A stretch of DNA of 64,000 nt from Liquidambar formosana (taxonomy: Eukaryota > Streptophyta > Magnoliopsida > Saxifragales > Altingiaceae), in contig CM077828.1 in NCBI GenBank assembly GCA_039720395.1, forward strand, positions 14,377,764 through 14,441,763. The letters are read 5' to 3'. This document shows, piece after piece, positions 1 through 10,659 of this stretch. The notes under the pieces were generated by a model. That model ran no database searches, had not been told where the DNA came from, and saw only the letters and a list, made by a program, of their open reading frames with translations. The first letter of the stretch is position 1; each line of letters begins with the position of its first letter. Made by a program: the position numbers and the translations under genes.

Positions 1-688
1 TATCTATTCCCCAGGTTGAAAAGGGCCAAGGGGATGACATAGTATTCAAAGGCATTGATGGAAGGTGCTGAACATTGGCAAAGATTTGACAATTATGGCA
101 CTTCTTGACATGCATATGACAATCTCTTTCCATGGTGGTCTAATAGTAACCGAGGCAAGCAATCTTCTTAGCTAGCATATAACCATTCATGTGAGGTGCC
201 CCTGCTCCTTCATGTACTTCCTCAATTATTCTTTGAGCTTCTTCCTCCGTCACACAGAGCAAGTGGATACCGTCGTAGGATCGTCTGTATAACTTTCCTC
301 CGCACATGATGTAGTGGGTAGCCAATCTTCTTAGTGTATGCCTATCAACCTTCGAAGCTCCTTCAGGATATTCCCTTTTCTCTACGAACCTCTGGATGTC
401 ATAGAACCATGGACGCCCACCTGTTACTAGACTATTCTGAATACTACAGCAGTACACTGGCTCTTTTCTTCTTTCAATCACGAGTGGACGAACATTTCCA
501 CCTTCTGGGATTTCCACCATGGACGCAAGTGTAGCGAGAGCGTCAACAAAGTGGTTCTTTACCCTTGACAAGCAGTGGAACTCTATTTTGTCGAATTCTT
601 TGGTAAGTGCTTCTAGATAAGCATGATAGGGTAACAACTTCTCATCTCGAGTCTTCCATTCTCCTCTGATTTGGCAGATAATCAAAGC
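1..688 (-). pseudogene. Gypsy pol remnant: end of second RNase H plus integrase N-terminus
   Basis: This continues the same reading frame as the RNase H segment upstream, after a stop at 689-691. The first part carries the last RNase H region, with NHFVDALA holding an expected late acidic residue. Then comes an integrase HHCC zinc finger: two histidines in the EVHEG and PHMNG motifs, then CHNC. A TAG at 140-142 stands where family members have tryptophan (GYY-W). Reading continues to a WGID at positions 2-13, the usual start of the integrase catalytic core, where the window ends. The function would have been cutting the RNA template and inserting cDNA into the genome. It is now non-functional because of the stops. 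Confidence 0.88.
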
Positions 689-1660
689 TTAGTCTCCGTA
701 CACTTCTAACTTTTCAACTCCCAACTCTAAGGCTGCTTCCAACCCTAGAATGGAAGCTTCATATTCGGTGATGTTGTTTGTGGCCTCGAACCCTAACTTC
801 ATTGCCAGAGGGGTGTGGGCGTCATCAGGAGAAATCAACAAGACTCCAATGCCGTAGCCCTTTTTATTTGCAGCGCCGTCGAAGTAGACTTTCCATGGCT
901 TCTTTTCTATCTCCAATATGTCCTCGTCGGGGAACCCTTGTTCAATGCTATCTCCTTCTGAAACTGGATTCTCGGCCAAGTTTTCTAAAATGACTCTCCC
1001 TTTTATCGAGCTCTGTACCACATATTTGATATCAAATTCAGATAACAACATCAACCACCACGCAGTACGAAAGGTTAACATTGGCTTTTCAAGTAGATAT
1101 TTGAGTGGATCCATGCGACTAACAAGGAACACCTGGAAAGATAGCATGTAATGGTGGAGTTTTTGGGAGGCCCACACCAATGCCACGCAAGTCTTTTCCA
1201 CAGCGTTGTAGTTCACTTCATAGTCTGTCATTTTCTTACTTAGATAGTAGATGGCATTCTCTTTCCTCGACTCTTCCAAGTATTGTGCAAGCATTGCCCC
1301 CATAGCAGTTTCCGTAACGGTTAAGTATAGCAACAACGGCTCTCCTTCTCTAGGTGGAACCAGTATCGGTGAATTGCTTAAGTAGCGTTTGATGGCTTCA
1401 AAAGCTTTCTGGCATTCTTCGTTCCATTCTTTCGGTTCTCCTTTCTTTAGTAGCTTGAAAACAGGCTCACAAATGGTAGTGAGTTGGGCTATGAACCGGC
1501 TTATGTACTGCAATCTTCCCAAGAAACCTCGAATTTCCTTCTCATTCTTAGGTAGCGGCATTTCCAGAATGGCCTTGATCTTGCTTGGATCCACTTCAAT
1601 TCCCCTCTATGTTATCATGAAACCCAGCAGCTTTCCGGCAGTGACTCCAAAAGCACATTT
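689..1660 (-). pseudogene. Gypsy pol remnant: RT connection, RNase H, and start of a second RNase H
   Basis: The frame opens after the RT thumb with the conserved IKAILEMPLPKNEKEIRGFL segment. The canonical gypsy RNase H follows (LYLTVTETAMGAMLAQ, then the YYLSKKMTDYEVNY region and LHHYM). A second, archaeal-like RNase H then begins with VYFDGAANKKGYGIG and ITEYEASILGLEAAL. Two RNase H domains in tandem are known from plant Tat elements. There are lesions at both ends: a TAG at 1607-1609 and a single-base loss near 1665 separate this frame from RT, and a TAA at 689-691 cuts the second RNase H at YGD. In the first domain the usual catalytic acidic residue of the LLLYLD-like motif is threonine, common in this lineage where the second domain supplies activity. 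Confidence 0.88.
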
Positions 1661-2586
1661 CTGAGGTTGAGGCGAAGTTTGTACTTTATGATTCGATCGA
1701 AGAACTTTCTGAGCATAGCTACATGTCCTTCCCTATCCCTGGACTTGACAATCATGTCGTTGACGTAAACCTCGACTTCTTTGTGTATCATATCATGCAA
1801 CAAGGTGGTAGCAGCTCTCTGATAAGTCGCCCTTGCATTCTTTAACCCGAACGGCATTACTTTGTAACAATAGGTCCCCCACTGAGTGATGAAAGACGTT
1901 TTCTCCATATCTTCCGGTGCCATCTTGATTTGATTGTAACCCGAGAAACCGTCCATGAAAGAAAGAAGAGCGTGCCCTGCGGTACTATCGACTAACACGT
2001 CAATGTGTGGTAGTGGAAAGTCATCCTTAGGGCATGCCTTATTCAAATCATGAAAGTCTACATACATACACACTTTGCCATCCTTCTTTGGGACTGGTAC
2101 TATATTTGCAAGCCATTCAGGGTACTCCACGACCTTAAGGAACTTAGCTTCTATCTGCTTGATCACCTCTTCCTTTATCTTCAACGCCCAATCAGGCTTC
2201 ATTCTCCTCAACTTCTGCTTAACAGGCTTCATGTCAGGATTGGTCGAAATGTGATGCTGCACTATATCTGTGTCTACTCTGGGCATATCTTCATAAGACC
2301 ATGTGAATGCTTCCAAATTTTCTCTCAACAACTCAACCAATTGTTCTTTTTCAGAAGGGGAAAGTGTTGTACCAATTTTAATTATTTTTGGCAATTCATT
2401 TGTCCCTAGATTGATTGATTCTAGTTCTTCTGTAATTGGTTGTGCTATCCTTTTATTCCTTTGCTCAACGAGCTCGGGAGGGATATCAGCATCTCTAGGG
2501 TCTATTTCCATGCCACACACATTAAGAGACAAAAAGGCGCGAAGACAATGGATATAATCTCTGTGAGAAAATAAAGAAAGTACCAA
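1615..2586 (-). pseudogene. Gypsy reverse transcriptase, active site altered (YVND)
   Basis: This 323-codon open frame carries most of a Ty3/gypsy RT. Visible motifs are the palm start VYVDFHDLNKACPKDDFPLP (written here as YVDFHDLNKACPKDDFPLP), SFMDGFSGYNQI with the first catalytic Asp at residue 212, WGTYCYKVMPFGLKNA, and the box that is normally YVDD. Here that box reads YVND: the codon at 1759-1761 gives Asn at residue 276. The second Asp pair is essential for metal binding in all RTs, so this copy should be inactive even without the frameshift near 1665 that ends the frame at 1615. The first 40 or so codons are probably spacer or intron-derived, because an intron acceptor-like site lies at 2561-2570. 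Confidence 0.9.
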
Positions 2587-2696
2587 TCACTAATTGAAGA
2601 CTCTGAAACAACAAAACTTATGACAACTCTAAAGGACTCAACAAATGAAACAAAGACAGATTGTTTGCTGACCCAAGACTCAAAGAAAACCTACAT
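2561..2696 (-). other. Possible intron between protease and RT frames
   Basis: Between the spacer frame and the RT frame the minus strand has a GT-containing site near 2690-2694 and a pyrimidine-rich TTATTTTCTCACAG acceptor-like site ending at 2561. The two flanking open frames differ in phase, so splicing or another frame change would be needed. Introns at this place are known from Ogre-type Tat elements. The donor cannot be fixed from sequence alone, and the assignment is an inference. Confidence 0.4.
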
Positions 2697-3149
2697 ATCC
2701 TCTATTGGCTTAGATTCTTCTTTCCTTGGAATAAGAACGGGGGATCCTTCGGTGTACCAATTCTGAAGTGGCTCGCTGACTGTCTGGAATGCTGGAACTG
2801 GAACCTCTTCACAATCTTCGATGGCTAGCACACATTCTGAAAACAATCGGCCCATAACCTCTGAATCCATGCTGTCTACCCAATCCTCTTCTTCTCTATC
2901 GCTGTCTATTGCAGAATCCTCAACCATGGTTGCTGTGATCGGATACCACTCGGTCTCAAAGAAAATTTCAAACCCAGGGACTCTAGCTCCGATGGACTCC
3001 ACATAAGTAGGTTCCAGAAAACCACAATACGGGAAATCTTATCCTTCTTTCATAAAACACCCATTCAAGGTTGGCTTGTAAGGCTTAAGCGGGTGAATAA
3101 CAATGTGCCTGCGAGCTTTAGCAATTTCTTTCTCTTTTCTCAGCTGCGC
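2691..3149 (-). pseudogene. Acidic spacer region between gypsy protease and RT
   Basis: This is in the same frame as gag-protease, continuing after the TGA at 3150-3152, with one further stop (TAA, 3039-3041). The readable part from 3002 is about 103 residues, rich in Asp and Glu (for example DSDREEEDWVDSMDSE). It resembles the poorly conserved linker that Tat/Ogre polyproteins carry before the intron and RT. I can assign no enzymatic role. Confidence 0.6.
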
Positions 3150-6100
3150 TCATTCTTTGTAATCTGCTTGTGTTGGCTTATATCCCAAACCAAAGGTATG
3201 CAAGGCCGATTGGTGCTTAATTGGCTCTGAAATTCCTCGGTGCCTTGGTCCCATCCCCATGCCAGGAAAGAAACCCATGATCTTCATGATCTCGGCGACA
3301 TGCAAGTTCCCATGTGGTGAAAAGTTTAGTAGGATAAGTTCTCTACTTGCGGGTGCTGAGTTGATAACCTGGACATATTCAAACCCTGACAATGGCATAT
3401 CTGAAGGATCGTGCTTGATCTCACAAATAGGGATTCTTGACATTTGACTGGCAGCGAGTTCATAGTCTCCTTGTAAGGTCACAATGGATCCTTTGTAAGG
3501 GAATTTAACTTTTTGGTGCAAAGATGATGGGATGGCCCCGTTTGGATGGATCCATGGTCGGCCCAGTAAGAGATTGAAATAGGCAGGAACATCTAGAATT
3601 TGGAATTCAACTTCAAACTCTGTCGGTCCTATGATTAACGGTAAGGTCACCATACCAATTACTTCCCTTCTTGTGTTATCATATGCTCTCACTGATTGCC
3701 CAGATGGCACAAAATCTGTAGGTCCCAACCTAAGAGATGTAGCAGTACGAAGTGGACACACATTCAAAGCAGAACCATTGTCAATAAGGACGGTGGGAAC
3801 CCGTTTCCCTAAGGTATCAATAGTTATGTTCAAAGCCTGCACATGATCTCTTCCCCCTTTTGGCAAATCAGCTTCCGTAAAGACTATGGTAGCTGCTTTC
3901 TCGACGTGGGTTATAAGACTCACTAATCCTTCCGGTGAAGTATCGATGGGTACTTGGACATGGTTCAAGAGCTTAAGCATAGTCTGACGGTGCTTGAGAG
4001 AAGCCATAAGCAATCCCCATATGGTAATGTTGGCTTGAGTCTTTTTCAATTGCTTTAGGACTTCATCCTCTTCATCGTAGATTTCAAGTCTTTGCCCCTT
4101 CTCTAGTGTTTCCACCGGATTTTCATTCTCAAGGTAGGATGGTTTGAAGTGACGACCACCCCTAGTCAAATGGTCAACTTCTTCAGAGTCTGCCCATAGA
4201 TTATTTACTTCATCACTACAAGATTCACCCATGATGTCTCCCCATTCAAGCATATCTACCTCTTGCATTAGAGACTTTTCTGTCGACCGTTCTTCTTTCA
4301 CCAATTTTCCCCATCCGGTTGAGTGGACTGGGGATTTCTTTGTTGGTTGCTCATCTTCCCACGGATTTCCCCATCCGGCTACACGAATAGGAATTGTTAT
4401 TGGAGGCGGTGCAGTGTAGAGAACATAGAAGTCAAACTTCCCAGATGGTTCCCCCAATAAACCCACTTCAGGATCTCCGACATCATACCTTTCTTTCAAC
4501 TGTTGCTGAAATGATTTTCGAGGCTTATTCGGTTTCTTCGGCACTTCCTTTTCAACAACCTTTTCTTTCCCCATAGGCTTCTCTTCGGGATTTGCCCATT
4601 CTAGCATATCAATCTCTTGCATGTTTTCTTCATGTAGGGTGGGCAACAACGTAGGCACTTCACATGGATTCGGCTGTGGAACTATCAGAATTCCCTCATC
4701 AATCAAGTCTTGGACCACTTTCTTTAGCAAGGTGCAATCCTCGGTATTATGGCTAGATTTTCTATGGTATAGGCAAAAGGATGGATCAGAAATAAGTGAA
4801 GGCTTGGGTGGAAGGGGAGTGATAAGGCCTCTTTTCTTGCAATGGTGAAATACATTGGTGAGATTCATAGGCAAAGTGGTGTAATGGCGAATGGGTCGAG
4901 GTGAATCTTCTATTGCATTGACATTAGAAGTAGGGGATGGGTTATGAGATGGTAAAGGATTTTGAGTGACATTGGGACGACTAGGAGGGGTAGGTGGGCC
5001 TATGATCTTCTTGTCAATGAGGTCTTGTATTTCATGTCTGAGACGAGCACAACAGTCTGTTCTATGGCCTTTGGATTGATGGAAATGGCAGTACTCATTT
5101 TCGTTGTACCACCTAGGCAATGGATTTGGTGGAGGTATTGGGTCTAGAGGTTTGAGGATGCCCCTTGCTTTCAATCTTTCATAAACCTTGTCCAGTGGTG
5201 CATACAAATCAGAGAATTGACGAGGAGTAGAATTGTTGCCAATGTTCCATGGCTGTTGTGGAGCAATTGCATTCACTTTAGCGGGTGTCTTTCCATTGTT
5301 CCCTATCCGACGAAACCTTAAAGGATCTTCAACTTTAAGGGTGCCATCAATTATGGCATCTTCCACTTGTGTCCCAGAACTAATTAGAGCTTTGAAAGTG
5401 GGGAATTGATGAGCAAACAAGTGTTTGTGATATATAGGCAATAGGTTCTTGACTACCATTCGTATCTGTTCTTCTTCATTAGGCCTATCGAACATCTTAG
5501 AAGCTTTCTTCCTCCACCTAGTGATGTAGGAAGAGAAAGATTCATTTGCCGCCTGTTTGGTAGTCTCCAAGTCTCTCCTTGTCACATCAACCTCCGTGTT
5601 GTACTTGTAGTGATCGGTGAATTCCCTGCACACATCTTCCCACGTTCTAGTCTTCGACTCATCCAAACTTATAAACCAATGCAGCGAAGAGGTGCTAACT
5701 GATTCATGGAATAATTGGGCCATTAATTCCTCGGAAGCACCACGAGGTTGCATTGCTCGGACATACATTTTCAAGTGAGTCTTAGGGCAACCCATTCCAT
5801 CAAACTTCTGTAACTCTGGCATCTTGAATGAAGTCGTCAATCTCGCTTGAAGGAAGAGAGAAAGAGTGTGGATATCCACAAAATCATCTGCACGGCAAAT
5901 ACCCTTCAAAGTCTTCTCCAAGGCCAACATCCTTGCAACCATCATCTTTTGGTCATCACTCATAGGAGGATTTTCAGTGGTGGGGATGAAAGTAGATGAT
6001 TGGGTATAGATGGGGATGTTTTGTAGTGGAGATTGAGTATGTGGAGGTGGTGGATTTTGAGGCGATGATTGAGTATGTGGGGGTAGTGGATTTTGGGCTT

Positions 6101-6509
6101 GGCCCCCAACTTGGGCAGATGGATTGGATTGATTTTGGACAATGGGGACTTGAGCGTCAGGTATGTCCTGATCTGTAGGAATATTGTGGATGAGGACAGG
6201 GGTTCGGTTATTGATCTCTTGTGCCATTCTTATTGCGATTTCAGATTTCACTGATACCTCTTCCAACTTCCCAAGTATGTCATTCAATAGCCTTTCAATC
6301 CTTCGTGGATCCACAGGAGTCCCAGAAACAGATGTCCCCTCAGGTGTAGTCGGGTTATTCAATGCAAAAGTATCATCCATGGCGAGGTCTTGCTCGGTAC
6401 TTCCTCTGATCAAACGGCCTGACGAGTCACGAGTCCAAGCCAGCACTCTATTACAACCAAATGACCCATACTTAGTTACAAAGTGACACAAAGCGCCTTT
6501 AGTCTCCAC
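3150..6509 (-). CDS. Gypsy gag-protease polyprotein, 1119 codons open
   Basis: This is the longest open frame in the window. Residues about 1-210 are a Pro/Gln/Asn-rich leader part. Residues about 225-395 form the plant retrotransposon gag capsid domain (WRKKASKMF, then NLLPIYHKHLFAHQFPTF). Two zinc-knuckle-like motifs of the form C-x2-H-x4-H-x4-C start at residues 474 and 579, which is typical of Tat gag. An aspartic protease follows, with the active site IDNGSALNVCPL (Asp 910) and a later LLLGRPWIH motif. The Asp-Asn-Gly triad in place of Asp-Thr/Ser-Gly is frequent in this lineage. The protein would form the particle and process the polyprotein. The frame is intact, but pol is broken, so any product could act only in trans. 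The Met at 6509 is the first in frame; the true start may be the Met at residue 43. Confidence 0.88.
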   Translation of the reverse strand: METKGALCHFVTKYGSFGCNRVLAWTRDSSGRLIRGSTEQDLAMDDTFALNNPTTPEGTSVSGTPVDPRRIERLLNDILGKLEEVSVKSEIAIRMAQEINNRTPVLIHNIPTDQDIPDAQVPIVQNQSNPSAQVGGQAQNPLPPHTQSSPQNPPPPHTQSPLQNIPIYTQSSTFIPTTENPPMSDDQKMMVARMLALEKTLKGICRADDFVDIHTLSLFLQARLTTSFKMPELQKFDGMGCPKTHLKMYVRAMQPRGASEELMAQLFHESVSTSSLHWFISLDESKTRTWEDVCREFTDHYKYNTEVDVTRRDLETTKQAANESFSSYITRWRKKASKMFDRPNEEEQIRMVVKNLLPIYHKHLFAHQFPTFKALISSGTQVEDAIIDGTLKVEDPLRFRRIGNNGKTPAKVNAIAPQQPWNIGNNSTPRQFSDLYAPLDKVYERLKARGILKPLDPIPPPNPLPRWYNENEYCHFHQSKGHRTDCCARLRHEIQDLIDKKIIGPPTPPSRPNVTQNPLPSHNPSPTSNVNAIEDSPRPIRHYTTLPMNLTNVFHHCKKRGLITPLPPKPSLISDPSFCLYHRKSSHNTEDCTLLKKVVQDLIDEGILIVPQPNPCEVPTLLPTLHEENMQEIDMLEWANPEEKPMGKEKVVEKEVPKKPNKPRKSFQQQLKERYDVGDPEVGLLGEPSGKFDFYVLYTAPPPITIPIRVAGWGNPWEDEQPTKKSPVHSTGWGKLVKEERSTEKSLMQEVDMLEWGDIMGESCSDEVNNLWADSEEVDHLTRGGRHFKPSYLENENPVETLEKGQRLEIYDEEDEVLKQLKKTQANITIWGLLMASLKHRQTMLKLLNHVQVPIDTSPEGLVSLITHVEKAATIVFTEADLPKGGRDHVQALNITIDTLGKRVPTVLIDNGSALNVCPLRTATSLRLGPTDFVPSGQSVRAYDNTRREVIGMVTLPLIIGPTEFEVEFQILDVPAYFNLLLGRPWIHPNGAIPSSLHQKVKFPYKGSIVTLQGDYELAASQMSRIPICEIKHDPSDMPLSGFEYVQVINSAPASRELILLNFSPHGNLHVAEIMKIMGFFPGMGMGPRHRGISEPIKHQSALHTFGLGYKPTQADYKE

Positions 6510-7308
6510 AATTGATTTAAACGGGCAGGTAATGGTCCAATAACATTCCTTTAGTTGGGCTTCTCATCCATATGAGTCCAAATGGGCTTTAGGTAAGAAG
6601 GTCATACTAAAGGGATGTAGGTCGATTGATTTTAAAGTCATGTTACCCCTTAAAATTAACCACCCACATAGCATTCATTCATATCTTTAACCGCATTTAA
6701 GAGCAAGAAACTAGATCACTGTATCGAGGGCTTTGTATTATCTTCTCAAAGAACCATGACATGAATTGCATTGCCATTCATTCCATTCACATTCATTCCC
6801 ACAACCACATTCATGCCATACATACATTCATTCCATACACACATACATTCAAACACACATCCACTCTATACCTGCATTCATTCCACAAGCATGGTGACTT
6901 TAAACTAGGCGAGTCCATGTGTCCTAGACAGTCCACTATATACACTAAAAAGGGTAGGATAATGTCCCCTACTTGCTTGAACCAACTATATACCTATCAC
7001 ATGTGGCATGAGGGATGCCGCGTGAGTCAAGTGGTACGTGTTGATCCATTTAATATACCCAAGGGTAAAACCCAAGGATACGTGGCAAGAGGGGTTGATA
7101 GCTTCGCAAACATGACACCCGAGAACGAGGGGAACCGGGGTCAAGGCTAGGACAATCAGAAAAGGCAAGGATACATCGACCTATCATTCAAATGCAATTG
7201 CGCACACAATGCAATAAAGTAAACACACATTCAAGCGTATGCAAGTGATTGATTTTAATTTAAGTAATTAAATTAGCCCATATAAATTCCTTGAGTCTAG
7301 TCCACTAA
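6510..7308 (-). other. Gypsy 5' untranslated leader
   Basis: About 800 bases between PBS and gag. It has no convincing open frame. A stretch at 6760-6900 is made of short CATTCATTC/CACACA-like repeats, and the rest is unremarkable. Long leaders are usual in Tat elements. Confidence 0.7.
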
Positions 7309-7326
7309 TCCCCAGTGGAGTCGCCA
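7309..7326 (-). promoter_or_regulatory. Primer binding site of the gypsy element
   Basis: On the minus strand, three bases after the LTR end at 7330, the sequence TGGCGACTCCACTGGGGA begins with TGG, as expected for pairing with a tRNA CCA end. Position and sequence are typical of plant Tat elements. The tRNA partner is not named because I cannot search for it. Confidence 0.75.
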
Positions 7327-7329
7327 GAC

Positions 7330-9694
7330 TGTGAACCACGGGTTTCGATCTAGGAGGAAGGAGAACCCTTCTTTTAAAAAGACTTGTAGAGATTTAAATT
7401 AATAAAAATCTAGTTTTTAAAAGGTTCACAAAAACATAACAAACCAGGAGTCGCCACCTCATTTTTTAAGGAAAAAAGGAAAACCTTTGAAAATAGTTTT
7501 AAAAGGAAACCTTTGAAAACAAACCTCATGACTCCGATCAAGGAAAAGCAGGCCTATCAAAACAAGAGAGGATTCGGAGACTAAGTTACGATGTGGGAAG
7601 GTTCTAGGAAACATCCCATAGGCACCCACATCGCCCCAAAATAGGTCTCTGAATTTATATGGACTATTTCAATCACTTCCTAATTAGTCACTATGCATAT
7701 GTAAAGAATCATCCATAAATAATCCACATTCATCCATAAACATTCATAAAGCGATAAACATCCATAAAGCATGTAAACATTCATGAATAAGTATGAGAGA
7801 TATGGAAAGCAAGTAAGAGATAGAGAGAATGAGCAAACAAGTCCATCCTATCCACTAGCAAATATGTGATGGATAAATGAGTATAAACATGGGTCCATCC
7901 TACTCCTCTAGCATATATGTGATGGACAAATGGGTAAAAAGAAAGAAAAAAGAGAGAAAAAGAAAACCTAGGATACTTAGTATCCTAGGGCGGACTTGAA
8001 CATCAAATGAGCGTCTACGTACCTTACATACAAAGATGTAAGGATCAAAGTCCACGTAGTTCGATTGAGAAAGGGTTATTCCCTTTACAATGAACTATAA
8101 ACCCTAAGTTTCCATTAAAAGAAAAGAAGAGTTTTAAAAGAAGGAGGATTTCCAAAAAAAGAATTTGAGAAAAGATAGAATTTGAAAAGAAATAGAACTC
8201 TCATTCAAAAAGAAGTTTGAAAGAAGTAGAATTCTAAAAGAGATAGAACTCTAGATAAAACAGAATTTTAAGAAAAGTAGAATTCTAAAAGAGATAGAAC
8301 TCTAATTAAAACAGAATTTTGAGAGAGTTGGAAACTTAGGACTTCTAATTCAAGGTAAAGACAATAACCCAAGGGAGGAGAAGAGAACAATTCACAAAAG
8401 ACTTACCATAAACCACTTACCATATGCAAATTATCCCGAAACATCGAGAAAACACCAATTAATCACCCTATGTATTCTATAGGGCAATTATTAAGCTCAA
8501 ACCAACCATATTCATGCTCAAATCATCATTAGAAGACCTAATTCAAATCTGGACAGAATACTAAATATGCATATAATGACCTAACACTCATGCAAATAAC
8601 AAAAATCAAAAGAAAAACTCAATCCTATATGCTCCTATATGCTCAAATCATCCCGAAACATTGAGAAATCACTAATTAATTACCCTATGTATTCTATAAG
8701 GCAATTATTAAGCTCAAATCAATCATACTCTTGCTCAAATCATCATTAGAAGACCTAAATGAAATCTGGACAGAATGCTAAATATGCATATAATGACCCT
8801 AAACTCATGCAAATAACAAAAATCAAAAGAAAGACACAAACCTAATATGCTCCTATATGCTCTAAACACCCTAACATGCACAAAACTATCGAAAACATGC
8901 TAAATAGGCATTACCATGATGAAAATATCATATGACAATCCTAAATATGAAAAGAAAATCTACCATGATGCCTTAGGTAAGTACTTTATGTAAGAATGTG
9001 AAATAATCATCTTTACGGCGAGCTTTCTTAAGTAAAACTATCCGGAGATAATTTTACGTAGAAATCACTCCGTATAAATGGTTTCTTCACATATCCTATG
9101 TAAAATATATATACCTAAGAATGCAAAGAAACTCACAGCGCACTTAAACACACTCTAGAAAGCACCCATGCACAACCTCACCCTCTAAGGACGATAATTA
9201 TTCTCAAAAAGGATAATCATCCATACACCTATGAAGATGAGGCCTACACAGCAAGTGTCCTATACAAAAGATGCTTAAAATCATGCATATAATTGAACCA
9301 TGAAGAGAAAATGGCCTAAACACATCAATTGATTTTTTATGCAAAACGTACCTTTATCCTTAAGAGAGAAACTATCCTACCAGCAAACAATTCGCAATCC
9401 TAATCCACTAACATGCATTCTCATCATATTTGAATCATATACACTCTAAAATATAGAGTATATATGATTCCTAAATCAATTCTAAGCCATAATTATGCAG
9501 AGAATGGAGTAGAAGAAGAAGGAATCGTAAAATAATGCAAAGGAGACTTACAACAAAGCAAAGGTCTTCGCTGCGTTCTTCCTTCTCTTTGGCTTGGTTC
9601 CCTTCTAATTCTCCTTTTCAAAAATTGCAGTAGAAAGCCTCCTCCAAGTGATATAAGTGTGTGCAAACTCGTGGTCCCCCTCTCTCTCAGGAAT
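7330..9694 (-). repeat. Gypsy LTR, R/U5-side part
   Basis: On the plus strand this begins TGTGAACCACGGGTTT, the complement of the LTR 3' end, and is interrupted by the CACTA terminus at 9695. It matches, inverted, the older LTR relics at 19175-21579 and 50262-51138, for example around 7975-8100 versus 19430-19520. It contains AG-rich blocks (8120-8340) and a local duplication. No host gene was seen. Confidence 0.9.
8228..8865. repeat. Tandem duplications inside the gypsy LTR
   Basis: Two arrays are visible. GAATTCTAAAAGAGATAGAA recurs with a period near 52 bases at 8228 and 8279. A larger unit of about 217 bases, starting with TTATCCCGAAACATCGAGAA at 8431 and a close variant at 8649, includes the shared tail AATAACAAAAATCAAAAGAA. 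Such LTR-internal tandem repeats are common in Tat elements. Confidence 0.85.
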
Positions 9695-9725
9695 CACTAC
9701 AACAAATCAGGCTTTTAGCGACAAA
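9695..9725 (+). repeat. CACTA left terminal inverted repeat
   Basis: Starts with CACTACAACAAATCAGGC and runs into the first GCGACAAA repeat. It is the inverted match of 18196-18226. Confidence 0.95.
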
Positions 9726-10620
9726 TTTTTTGGCGACAAGCACAAATTTGTCGCCAAAGGCATACTTGTGGCAACGAAATAGCATTTTGTCGCCAAAATA
9801 GGCCAAACACACATTTTGGCGACAAATCTAGCAAGTTTGTCGCTAAAACTTGTTGCTAAAACGTTGGCGCCAAATTTTGGGTTGGCGCCATTTGGTGGGA
9901 AAGACTTTTGGCGACAAACCAATATATTTGTCGCAAACTAATTAACAAAACGACGCCGTTTAGCATGTGTCTCATTATTGGCGACAAATGCTTTTCGTTG
10001 CGAAAGAGGCACTAATTAGCGACAAAATACTATTTCTCGCTGAAACTTTGGCGCCAAATTTCTTGTTGGCACCAATTGGTGGGAAAGACTTTTGGCGACA
10101 AACCAATGTATTTGTCACAAAAAGAATTAATAAAACGACGCCGTTTAACATGTGCCTCACTATTGGCAACAAAGTTATTTCGTTGCGAAAGATAGCTTAT
10201 TAGTAACAAAATTCTATTTGCCACTAAAATTTTGGCACTGAATTTCATGTTGGCGCTAATTGATGGGAAAGACTTTTAGCGACAAACCAACGTATTTGTC
10301 GCAAAAAGAATTAATAAAACGACATCATTTAGCGTGTGCCTCACTTTTGGCAACAAAATTATTTTGTTGCGAAAGATAGCTCATTAGCAAGAAAATACTG
10401 TTTGCTGCTAAAACTTTAGCGCCAAATTTCTTGCTAGCACCAATTGGTGGGAAAAACTTTTGGCGACAAACCAACGTATTTGTCGCAAAAATAATTAATA
10501 AAACGACGCCGTTTAGCATGTGCCTCACTATTTACGACAAAATTATTTTGTTGCGAAAGATAGTTCATTAGCAACAAAATTCTATTTGTTGCCAAAACAT
10601 TGACATCAAAACTGGACCAG
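9710..10620. repeat. CACTA left subterminal array with four 184-bp units
   Basis: GCGACAAA and TTGCGAAA/TTTGTCGC motifs occur on both strands throughout. From about 9840 they are organised into four tandem units with a regular period of 184 bases: the marker GGTGGGA (GATGGGA in the third) occurs at 9894, 10078, 10262 and 10446. Each unit also holds a near-palindrome AAACGACGCCGTTT (ACATCATT variant in the third) and paired TTGGCGCCAA-like segments. Short open frames on the minus strand here only reflect the repeat and are not genes. Confidence 0.9.
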
Positions 10621-10659
10621 GTGAACTGGCAACATAAACCCTTGGCTGGTTTGATTTGA

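Noticed and set aside
6761..7150. 129-codon frame with His/Ile repeats in the gypsy leader
   Set aside because: Comes from CATTCATTC-type repeats in the untranslated leader; no family match.
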